NCBI RefSeq assembly: GCF_003991355.1
Contig: NZ_RCSU01000006.1
Location: 248,001 to 312,000, forward strand
DNA length: 64,000 bases
Direction: 5' to 3'
DNA from: Pseudoflavitalea rhizosphaerae
GTDB taxonomy: Bacteria > Bacteroidota > Bacteroidia > Chitinophagales > Chitinophagaceae
Below the pieces are notes generated by a model. It was given only the letters and a program-made list of their open reading frames with translations, searched no databases and was not told where the DNA came from. Positions 42,480 through 49,418 of the stretch are shown piece after piece. The position numbers and the translations under genes were made by a program. Numbering within the stretch: position 1 is the stretch's first letter; every line of letters begins with the position of its first letter.

Positions 42480-43052
42480 ATGAGAGAATTGTTCGCAAGA
42501 GGGTTATGTACACTCCTGATCCCGTTGATACTGCTTACAGGCTGCCGTTCCGGCCAGGCTTACCCCTATGAGTCCGAAAATGGGATAAACGCTATTATCT
42601 ACCAGTTGCAGGCCCAGTTCGGACTGGGCGGCAGATATGCCAGTATACATATGCGTTATGAAGACTCAACTGCACTGGTGCTGACGATTACCGGGGTGGC
42701 CGAACGGAATCAAGACAGCCTTGAGGTTCGCCAGTTGCGCGGGGGTAAATGGACGCAGATCAGTTCCACTTTCATTGGCTCTTTGATTGAGCCACCCATC
42801 TTATTCTCCCTTGATTCTGTTGCATCCTTTAAAATGATACCTGAACTGATCAGGTCAAGCACTGCTAAAATGAATACGGAACTGAGGATGTCCGATCTGC
42901 ACGTTAAAGAGGTCCTGGTGAATGCGCCTGCCTATGATCCGGATGGAGACCCGGTGCGTGTGATCATCTTTGTTCAACCGAAGGAAGGCAAGGAAAAATT
43001 TGAATACTCCTATAATTCAAATGGGTTACTGAAAGACGTGCTGCAATATTGA
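42480..43052 (+). CDS. Hypothetical lipoprotein
   Basis: A 190-residue predicted lipoprotein (signal with LILLTGC, Cys22). The mature part has a helical start (NGINAIIYQLQAQFGLGG) and then beta-rich sequence (ALVLTITGVAERN, VRVIIFVQPKEGKEKFEYSY). I recognise no domain. The stop lies 2 bp from the stop of the convergent di-heme enzyme gene, so transcripts of the two must overlap unless terminated within the genes. Confidence 0.75.
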   Translation: MRELFARGLCTLLIPLILLTGCRSGQAYPYESENGINAIIYQLQAQFGLGGRYASIHMRYEDSTALVLTITGVAERNQDSLEVRQLRGGKWTQISSTFIGSLIEPPILFSLDSVASFKMIPELIRSSTAKMNTELRMSDLHVKEVLVNAPAYDPDGDPVRVIIFVQPKEGKEKFEYSYNSNGLLKDVLQY

Positions 43053-43054
43053 GA

Positions 43055-44101
43055 TCACTCCGGTGGTGCGAATCTTTTATCCGCAATGAAGCTGGAATCC
43101 GTTAGTGTGCGCAGGAAAAGCAGCAGGTAAAATTTATCGTTTATCGATAGTGGGATTTTGTTTTTCACCAGCGGATCTGTAGTAGGCCCATCCTGAACAC
43201 CGCTGTTGTAGTGTTCCAGGATCTGGCTGATGCTGAGAAAGCGGCCATCATGCCCGTATGGCGCTGTGATTGCTACATTGCGAAGGGAAGGCACTTTGAA
43301 TTTGAGAGAGTCTTCCGGCCTCCTGGTGATGTTCATCCTTCCATAATCCTTGTTGGTAGGGTCCACGGTAATTCCGGTATTGCGGAAACTGTTATCCGTG
43401 AACAATGGTTCAGTATGACAACTGGTGCACTTACTTTGGAAGATAGCATAACCTGTCTGTTCATCCGGACTGAATTGGGTTGCTCCCTTTTTTACCCTGT
43501 CGTATTTTGAATTGGCAGAGATCATGCTGCCTACAAACTGTGTAAGCGCACGCAACATGCGCTGGCTGTTGATGTCGGCGTCTCCGAAAGCAGCCCTGAA
43601 CATAGATGGATATTGATCATCCTGTTTCAGTTTTTCCAACACATTGTTGATGTCTTCCGCCATTTCATTGGGGGCCGTGATGGGCGCCAGCGGTTGCACT
43701 TCCAGGTTAGTAATGCCTCCGTCCCAGTGTGTTGCCGGCTGCCAGGCGATATTGTACAATCCCGGTGCATTGCGAAGCGTGAACTGGTTATCGAAACCAT
43801 GGCTCAGCGGATGATCGAAAGTGGAGAAAGCTGCAAACTGCTGATGACAACTGGCGCAGGGAAAATTACCGTCTTTAGACAACCGGCCATCATAGAATAA
43901 TTTCCTTCCCAGCTCAAATCCTTCCTGCGTAAGCGGGTTGCCGGAAAAATCATAATGGGGCGATGGCCATCCCTGCGGAATATTGAAACTGATGGGAGTG
44001 GGGGCTGAGCCCTTGCCGTTGTCCGATTTTTTACATGCCTGAACCAGTATTGCCCCCAGTGTAATGAATAAGGAAATCAATATGGTCCATCTAACTGTCA
44101 T
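43055..44101 (-). CDS. Di-heme MauG/cytochrome c peroxidase-like enzyme (MbnH-like)
   Basis: A 348-residue lipoprotein (LVQACKK, Cys23) with two c-type haem sites: CASCHQ (Cys82, Cys85, His86) and CTSCHT (Cys225, Cys228, His229). It belongs to the bacterial di-haem peroxidase/MauG group. Its neighbour encodes a MbnP-like protein, starting 2 bp upstream on the same strand; in methanobactin systems the corresponding enzyme MbnH oxidises a tryptophan of MbnP to kynurenine. The same pairing here makes that role likely (inference), while a plain peroxidase is the alternative. Located in the periplasm or on the outer membrane. Confidence 0.92.
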   Translation of the reverse strand: MTVRWTILISLFITLGAILVQACKKSDNGKGSAPTPISFNIPQGWPSPHYDFSGNPLTQEGFELGRKLFYDGRLSKDGNFPCASCHQQFAAFSTFDHPLSHGFDNQFTLRNAPGLYNIAWQPATHWDGGITNLEVQPLAPITAPNEMAEDINNVLEKLKQDDQYPSMFRAAFGDADINSQRMLRALTQFVGSMISANSKYDRVKKGATQFSPDEQTGYAIFQSKCTSCHTEPLFTDNSFRNTGITVDPTNKDYGRMNITRRPEDSLKFKVPSLRNVAITAPYGHDGRFLSISQILEHYNSGVQDGPTTDPLVKNKIPLSINDKFYLLLFLRTLTDSSFIADKRFAPPE

Positions 44102-44103
44102 GC

Positions 44104-44907
44104 CTATTCTGTTTTGGCCGTCATTACGGTGAACATTTTAGAGTAATTGTCTGCAACCTGCCTGGCTTCAGTTCCGGCAGTCATGATGCTGTTTAGTTTT
44201 GAGATCCTGAGATCATGAGGTGTACTGAACCAGTCGTACACATCCGCCGTAACATTGATCTCGGCGCTTTTGCCTCCTTCCATGTTCACCCCTGTACCGA
44301 AGGGAAAGAGTAATTGTATTTCCTTGTTTACATCTTCACCGGTTTTGAAACCTCCGATATGGTAAGTGAATCGTTTACCCGGTGCGGTGGATGAAGGAGA
44401 AGTGCCTTCGAATTTAGCAAAGATATAGCCGGTGTTCCAGGTCCAGAACATGCCTTTGGCAGGGTCCAGCGCATCGGTCTGGGCGCCGCTGACATTATGG
44501 GTGCTGTCTACTCCCAGGATGAAAGAAAGGCGGTTATAGCTAGACGGTAGTATCCCAACTTTCACCAGGGTGGAAAGTGAGTCTTTGAAATCTACCAGGA
44601 AATATTTGTCTGCTGCAATTTCGAAAGCCTTTCCGGTATTGCTGTTGGATAAACGGATGGCGCGGATATAGAATTTGAAACTGGTAACAACAAAATTTTC
44701 GTTCCACACATTGGTATAGGTGGTGGTATCGAAATACATTCTTACTGAATCGTATTTGACAACGGGCGTGAATTTGATGGTGAGATTGGTTTCCTGTCCG
44801 GTGTTTTCGTTCTTTACATCTTTCTGGCAACTGCTGACAGAGGCGATGAGGGATACCAGCAGAGGTATCATAAAGTAATAAGGCAGGCGGCTTGGTTTCT
44901 GGTTCAT
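44104..44907 (-). CDS. MbnP-like copper-protein family lipoprotein
   Basis: A 267-residue lipoprotein (IASVSSC, Cys27). Family pattern: FVVTSFKFYIRAIRLS, FILGVDSTHNVSG, then ALDPAKGMFWTWNTGYIF, FTYHIGGF and VTADVYDWF. This is the MbnP/MbnP-like domain known from methanobactin operons, where the partner di-haem enzyme converts a Trp to kynurenine to form a copper site. The two Trp in GMFWTWNTGY are strong candidates for the modified residue (inference). No methanobactin precursor or transporter is seen. Directly upstream of the di-haem enzyme gene (2 bp). Confidence 0.88.
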   Translation of the reverse strand: MNQKPSRLPYYFMIPLLVSLIASVSSCQKDVKNENTGQETNLTIKFTPVVKYDSVRMYFDTTTYTNVWNENFVVTSFKFYIRAIRLSNSNTGKAFEIAADKYFLVDFKDSLSTLVKVGILPSSYNRLSFILGVDSTHNVSGAQTDALDPAKGMFWTWNTGYIFAKFEGTSPSSTAPGKRFTYHIGGFKTGEDVNKEIQLLFPFGTGVNMEGGKSAEINVTADVYDWFSTPHDLRISKLNSIMTAGTEARQVADNYSKMFTVMTAKTE

Positions 44908-44924
44908 AGATTTGGTGGTTTGGG

Positions 44925-45332
44925 TTAAAGATCTTGCTGACGGATCTTTCGTCTGTCCGACTTCTGCTGCGATGCTTTCTTTTTCGTGTCAAGTCTTTTG
45001 ACTTTCGACTGAGCAGAAGGCTTGGTGGCAATTCGCTTCTTTTCCTTCTTCAATGCCTGCTCCAACATGGCATTGGTTTTTTTGATCACTTCCTGTTTAT
45101 TGTCGAGTTGCGACCTGTGGACCTGGCTCCTGACCTGCAAAAATCCTTCCGAATTTAGTTTTGATCCCAGTTTTTTGATCAATGTCTCTTTCTGTGTTTC
45201 ACTCAGGATCATTGAATTACCGATATGGAAATATCCCTCCACCATGGTTTCCACCTTGTTCACATTCTGGCCGCCTTTGCCTCCGCTGCGGGCGGTTTTG
45301 AATTGCATTTCTTTTGAAACCTCTATCTTCAT
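44925..45332 (-). CDS. arfB: Peptidyl-tRNA hydrolase ArfB (ribosome rescue)
   Basis: A 135-residue release-factor-like protein that frees peptides from stalled ribosomes. The GGQ motif is present (SGGKGGQNVNKVET, Gly20-Gly21-Gln22), without a codon-recognition domain. The C-terminus is a lysine/arginine-rich tail (KKKASQQKSDRRKIRQQ), which in ArfB enters the empty mRNA channel. Upstream the dtd gene diverges with only 28 bp between start codons; downstream the mbnP-like gene begins 17 bp on in the same direction. Confidence 0.95.
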   Translation of the reverse strand: MKIEVSKEMQFKTARSGGKGGQNVNKVETMVEGYFHIGNSMILSETQKETLIKKLGSKLNSEGFLQVRSQVHRSQLDNKQEVIKKTNAMLEQALKKEKKRIATKPSAQSKVKRLDTKKKASQQKSDRRKIRQQDL

Positions 45333-45360
45333 TCCATAAAGTTAATCATAAAATACGGCT

Positions 45361-45813
45361 ATGCGGGTAGTGGTCCAAAGAGTAACAGAAGCATCTGTTA
45401 CCATCGATAATAGTATACGTTCCTCCATCGGGAAGGGTTTGCTGGTACTGGCAGGAATTGAAGATGCCGATACGCAGGAAGATATCAACTGGCTTTCGGC
45501 CAGGATCGTTCAGTTGCGCATTTTCAACGATGCGGACGGAGTAATGAACCTCAGTCTGAAAGACATTGGTGGCGAGCTCCTGCTGGTAAGCCAGTTCACT
45601 TTACATGCCAGCACAAAAAAAGGAAACCGGCCTTCCTATATCAAAGCCAGTAAGCCCCCGGTGGCCATTCCACTCTATGAAAAACTGATTGAGCGTCTGG
45701 AAATGGAACTGGGCAAATCCATCGGTACTGGTGAGTTTGGAGCCGACATGAAAGTGGCTCTTGTGAATGACGGACCCGTAACTATTATCATCGATTCAAA
45801 GAACAAAGAATAA
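45361..45813 (+). CDS. dtd: D-aminoacyl-tRNA deacylase
   Basis: Quality-control enzyme removing D-amino acids from tRNA. The protein is 150 residues, full length. Family motifs: MRVVVQRVTEASVTIDN at the start, LLVSQFTLHASTKKGNRPSY (the SQFTL catalytic strand) and the C-terminal NDGPVTIIIDS containing the conserved Gly-Pro pair. Followed by a MazG-like gene after 9 bp, so a two-gene operon. Confidence 0.97.
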   Translation: MRVVVQRVTEASVTIDNSIRSSIGKGLLVLAGIEDADTQEDINWLSARIVQLRIFNDADGVMNLSLKDIGGELLLVSQFTLHASTKKGNRPSYIKASKPPVAIPLYEKLIERLEMELGKSIGTGEFGADMKVALVNDGPVTIIIDSKNKE

Positions 45814-45822
45814 TCCAAATTT

Positions 45823-46155
45823 ATGGAGATCACAATACAACAGGCACAGGACCAGGTAGACCATTGGATCAAAACCGTGGGCGTCCGTTATTTCAGTGAG
45901 CTTACCAATATGGCCATCCTCACGGAAGAAGTGGGAGAGCTGGCGCGTATCATGGCCCGCAAATACGGTGATCAGAGTTTCAAAGAATCCGACAAGCAAA
46001 AAGACCTGGCAGATGAAATGGCCGATGTTCTCTGGGTACTGATCTGCCTGGCCAATCAAACCGGTGTGAACTTAACAGATGCACTTACAAAGAATTTCGG
46101 GAAAAAGAATATCCGTGATGCAGACAGGCACAAGAACAATGAGAAACTGAAATGA
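45823..46155 (+). CDS. MazG-like nucleotide pyrophosphohydrolase
   Basis: A 110-residue all-helical NTP pyrophosphohydrolase of the MazG/RS21-C6-like family, hydrolysing (d)NTPs to monophosphates, probably as house-cleaning. The metal-binding helices are visible: LTEEVGELARIMARKYGDQ (ExxE) and KDLADEMADVLWVLICLA (ExxD-type). Second gene of the operon with dtd, both linked to quality control. Confidence 0.88.
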   Translation: MEITIQQAQDQVDHWIKTVGVRYFSELTNMAILTEEVGELARIMARKYGDQSFKESDKQKDLADEMADVLWVLICLANQTGVNLTDALTKNFGKKNIRDADRHKNNEKLK

Positions 46156-46178
46156 TCAGAAGCTTCCGGATTCATATT

Positions 46179-46361
46179 TTATTTTTTTGTGATTTCGGCC
46201 AGTTTCCAAATTGTTCCGGCTACCCCTGCCAGTAATAGAAGAATGCCCCAACTGTGCAGGAAGGAACCGCTTGCATGTTTGCTCATTTTGAGCAACCCAC
46301 TGATTATAAAATAAAGGGAAACCAGGATGGTGAGAAATGCCATGGTGGTTGGCTTGTTCAT
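46179..46361 (-). CDS. Small membrane protein, function unknown
   Basis: A 60-residue protein from the ATG at 46361 with two hydrophobic segments (MAFLTILVSLYFIISGLL, then WGILLLLAGVAGTIW). An upstream extension to 46409 is in frame but poorly coding. No family recognised. It is convergent with the MazG-like gene and divergent from glyS. Confidence 0.5.
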   Translation of the reverse strand: MNKPTTMAFLTILVSLYFIISGLLKMSKHASGSFLHSWGILLLLAGVAGTIWKLAEITKK

Positions 46362-46431
46362 AGGTTCGGGATTTGAATCAAATTTAGCTCCGGAAGATGG
46401 AAAATGCAAGTGCTGTAAAGCGGAAACCCAT

Positions 46432-46439
46432 TATCTTTG
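46432..46439 (+). promoter_or_regulatory. TAnnTTTG element immediately before glyS
   Basis: TATCTTTG ends 6 nt before the glyS ATG at 46446. As with nadC, transcription would start at or near the start codon. Confidence 0.5.
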
Positions 46440-46445
46440 CCGGCT

Positions 46446-47885
46446 ATGGCAACAGACAATAATCGTTTTCAGGCAATCATTTCACATTGTAAGGAGTATG
46501 GATTTGTTTTCCAGTCAAGTGAGATCTATGACGGGCTCAGTGCCGTATATGATTACGGCCAGTGGGGTAGTGAGTTGAAGAAGAATATCAAGGATTACTG
46601 GTGGAAGAGCATGACCCAGTTGCACGAGAACATTGTTGGTATCGATGCTGCCATTTTCATGCATCCTACTACCTGGAAAGCTTCCGGTCACGTGGATAAT
46701 TTCAGTGACCCGATGATCGATAATAAAGACAGTAAGAAAAGATACAGGGTAGACCATTTGTTAGAAGCTTTTGCCGATGAACTGGAGAAGGCCGGCAAGA
46801 AAGAAGAGGGCGATGCTATCCTGGCTACCATGGAAAAATTGCTTGCTGCAAATGATTTCGATGGATTGAAAAAACTCATCGAAGACAACAAGGTAAAATG
46901 TGCAGTGAGCGGTACTGTTAACTGGACAGATGTGCGTCAGTTCAATCTCATGTTCTCCACCCAGCTGGGTAGCGTAACTGAAGAAGCGAGCGAGATCTAT
47001 CTGCGTCCGGAAACTGCACAGGGCATTTTCGTGAATTTTCTGAACGTGCAGAAAACCGGCAGGATGAAGATCCCATTCGGTATTGCACAGATCGGAAAAG
47101 CTTTCCGTAATGAGATCGTAGCCCGTCAGTTCATTTTCCGTATGCGTGAATTTGAACAAATGGAAATGCAGTTCTTCATTCGCCCCGGATCACAAAAGGA
47201 GTGGTACGAATACTGGAAAGAGGCAAGAATGAAATGGCACCTGAGCCTGGGCATCACTGAAGATAAATACCGTTTTCACGATCACGTAAAACTGGCGCAT
47301 TACGCAGATGCTGCCTGTGATATCGAGTTCGAATTCCCTATCGGTTTCAAGGAAGTGGAAGGTATCCACTCCAGAACGGATTATGATCTGAGCCGTCACC
47401 AGGAGTTCAGCAAAAAGAAAATGCAATACTTCGATCCGGAGATCAATCAGAATTATATTCCATATGTGATCGAGACAAGTATCGGTCTGGACCGTTGCTT
47501 TCTGATGGTGATCAGCAATGCCTATGCGGAAGAGGACCTGAGCACTCCCGAAAAACAGGACAGTCGAGTAGTTTTACGATTTGCACCCAAACTGGCCCCC
47601 ATCAAATTAGCGGTGTTGCCATTGACAAAAAAAGACGGACTTCCAGAGATTGCACGGGAAATAATGGATGAGTGCAAAACCTCCTTCCGTTGCTTCTATG
47701 AGGAAAAAGACGCTATAGGTAAACGTTATCGCCGGCAGGACGCAATTGGTACGCCGTTTTGTGTAACCGTAGACCATCAAACTAAAGAGGATCAGACGGT
47801 TACAATACGTTATAGGGACACAATGCAACAGGAGCGGATCCCTATAAATAAAATCAAAGAATTGATTGAAAAACAAATTTTATAG
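46446..47885 (+). CDS. glyS: Glycyl-tRNA synthetase, dimeric type
   Basis: Class II synthetase charging tRNA-Gly, of the alpha-2 (eukaryote/archaea-like) type; 479 residues. Start at 46446 (MATDNNRFQ) rather than an in-frame TTG three codons upstream. Class II motifs: YDYGQWGSELKKNIKDYWW, motif 2 (IAQIGKAFRNEI) with YLRPETAQGIFVNF before it, and motif 3 (IGLDRCFLM). The anticodon-binding domain is at the end (IKLAVLPLTKKDGLPEIA). Near-leaderless promoter at 46432. Confidence 0.97.
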   Translation: MATDNNRFQAIISHCKEYGFVFQSSEIYDGLSAVYDYGQWGSELKKNIKDYWWKSMTQLHENIVGIDAAIFMHPTTWKASGHVDNFSDPMIDNKDSKKRYRVDHLLEAFADELEKAGKKEEGDAILATMEKLLAANDFDGLKKLIEDNKVKCAVSGTVNWTDVRQFNLMFSTQLGSVTEEASEIYLRPETAQGIFVNFLNVQKTGRMKIPFGIAQIGKAFRNEIVARQFIFRMREFEQMEMQFFIRPGSQKEWYEYWKEARMKWHLSLGITEDKYRFHDHVKLAHYADAACDIEFEFPIGFKEVEGIHSRTDYDLSRHQEFSKKKMQYFDPEINQNYIPYVIETSIGLDRCFLMVISNAYAEEDLSTPEKQDSRVVLRFAPKLAPIKLAVLPLTKKDGLPEIAREIMDECKTSFRCFYEEKDAIGKRYRRQDAIGTPFCVTVDHQTKEDQTVTIRYRDTMQQERIPINKIKELIEKQIL

Positions 47886-48062
47886 CTACATTTGGATCGC
47901 CTATCGTAACGAATAACACCACGCCTGACAGTTCTTCACCGCCCAACCGACACAGAAACCCGATAATTGATCCTATGGGGAACCAATAATTCCCGGTTAA
48001 GGTCGTTTATTAATTGATTAGTGGTATGAACTATTGTTCTTACACGCTAAATAGCTTATCAT

Positions 48063-48362
48063 ATGATAATGTTTATTACAATCCCTGTGAATTTATTTCT
48101 GCTAGGTGGTGCGCTTTTGGCAGCTTTTCTGCTTGGGTATATGATCCGCTCCAGGGATCTGGCCAAAGCCAATAGAAAAGTTAGTTCCCTCGAAACTGAA
48201 ATGGTATCAAATCACGCGGAAATTCTGAACCTGCAAAAAGAAAATGTAGAACTGGAAAAGAAATTGAAATCATTGTCTATTCCGGTAATCCCAATGACGA
48301 AAGAAGATAAAGAAGCGAAAAGAGTAGCTTCCCAATCTACGTCAGTTCAGAAACATTCCTGA
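48063..48362 (+). CDS. Single-pass membrane protein with coiled coil
   Basis: A 99-residue protein: an N-terminal membrane helix (FLLGGALLAAFLLGYMIR, residues about 12-29) followed by a predicted coiled coil (SSLETEMVSNHAEILNLQKE) and a short basic tail. The ATG at 48069 is an alternative start. No family recognised; topology resembles small divisome or envelope adaptor proteins, but no function is assigned. Confidence 0.65.
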   Translation: MIMFITIPVNLFLLGGALLAAFLLGYMIRSRDLAKANRKVSSLETEMVSNHAEILNLQKENVELEKKLKSLSIPVIPMTKEDKEAKRVASQSTSVQKHS

Positions 48363-48459
48363 TCCTCATTGAACCTCCCCAGGCCCTGGAACGATGATTG
48401 AAAACGGACCAACCACTTACAAGAAATACCCATAACAGCAACATGAATTTGTTGCAGGT

Positions 48460-49221
48460 TTAGCCGTATAATTCCTGATGAATAGATTTCCGGTCGTATC
48501 CCAGAGACTGGATTCTTTGTTTGGCCTCATCGATCATATTTTTCCATCCACACAAGTAGAACCAGGCGGGTTTAACCGCCAAAGCACCCGGATTTTCAAT
48601 GGAAGGAGTTCTGTTACTGGTACAGATCTCTTCATAGATCGTATGTACATAACCGGTGCAATGACTGTTCCCTGGCTCCTCCCGGGAATAGGTAGGAAGG
48701 TATTGAAAGCCGGGAAGCTCATTTTCCAGTTCCCTCATTTCCTGCTCATAGAGCGTGTCTCCGAACTTTCTGCATCCGAACAGCAAGTATAGCCGCTGGT
48801 GCGGGATCTGGTGCCTTTTGAGATGATGGCACATGCTTCTGAAAGGGGCAATGCCTGTGCCTGTACAGATGAAGAAGAGGTCCCGGTCGATCACTTCCGG
48901 TAAGATGAATACGCCCTGTGGACCGCGGAATGTAAGCTCATGGCCCTCCTGCACTTCATTGAAAAGCCAGGTAGTGCCTGCGCCGCCTTCCAGCAGTACA
49001 ATCAGTAATTCAAATATATTGCTGCCATCCGGCCAGGAGGCGATGGAATAAGAACGCCAGCGTTTATTGGGCTTCTCGTGGATGGGAAGATCTAGTGTTA
49101 CAAACTGTCCGGGTTCAAAATCGAATGATTCCAACTCAGGGACCTGGATCCAGAAACGACGCGTACTGTTGGTTTCATTCACTATGCGGATGACCTTACC
49201 GGTTCGCCAGGGTTGTACCAT
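48460..49221 (-). CDS. Ferredoxin-NADP reductase-like FAD oxidoreductase
   Basis: A 253-residue two-domain flavoenzyme. The FAD domain shows RSYSIAS (residues 56-62) and the NADP domain TGTGIAPFRSM (120-130) and FGCRKFGDTLY; the end QELYG is typical of the family terminal aromatic. It transfers electrons between NADPH and an iron-sulphur or flavoprotein partner not seen here. Start at 49221 (MVQPWRTGK). The frame is open further to 49374, but that part is only the 106-bp repeat read through. Confidence 0.92.
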   Translation of the reverse strand: MVQPWRTGKVIRIVNETNSTRRFWIQVPELESFDFEPGQFVTLDLPIHEKPNKRWRSYSIASWPDGSNIFELLIVLLEGGAGTTWLFNEVQEGHELTFRGPQGVFILPEVIDRDLFFICTGTGIAPFRSMCHHLKRHQIPHQRLYLLFGCRKFGDTLYEQEMRELENELPGFQYLPTYSREEPGNSHCTGYVHTIYEEICTSNRTPSIENPGALAVKPAWFYLCGWKNMIDEAKQRIQSLGYDRKSIHQELYG

Positions 49222-49262
49222 GCAATCGTGTTTTTCTAAATATACAAAATATAAGCGTGCTG

Positions 49263-49368
49263 CAGTCGCTCGCCTCCCGGCGAGTGACCTGTATCTGTTC
49301 GCCTCTGGCGAACTTTTTGTCGCCGGAGGCGACGGAATAGAAGTCACTCGCCGGGAGGCGAGCGACTG
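49263..49368 (+). repeat. 106-bp four-hairpin repeat, copy 2
   Basis: Same element as at 4798 but in the opposite orientation. Outer hairpins are identical to copy 1; the inner ones are GTTCGCC-TCT-GGCGAAC and TGTCGCC-GGA-GGCGACG with a TTTT spacer between. It lies in the promoter region between the divergent FNR-like gene and mfd, ending 31 bp before the mfd -7 element. Confidence 0.9.
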
Positions 49369-49399
49369 CCACACCCTGTGTTAGTCCATACCTTTTTCG

Positions 49400-49407
49400 T
49401 ACCTTTG
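49400..49407 (+). promoter_or_regulatory. TAnnTTTG element of mfd
   Basis: TACCTTTG, 11 bp before the ATG at 49419. A weaker TACCTTTT lies 11 bp upstream of it. Confidence 0.5.
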
Positions 49408-49418
49408 CATCCGCAGTT

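Noticed and set aside
49222-49374. In-frame N-terminal extension of the FNR-like protein
   Set aside because: The added residues come only from reading through the 106-bp hairpin repeat; the family N-terminus begins at 49221.
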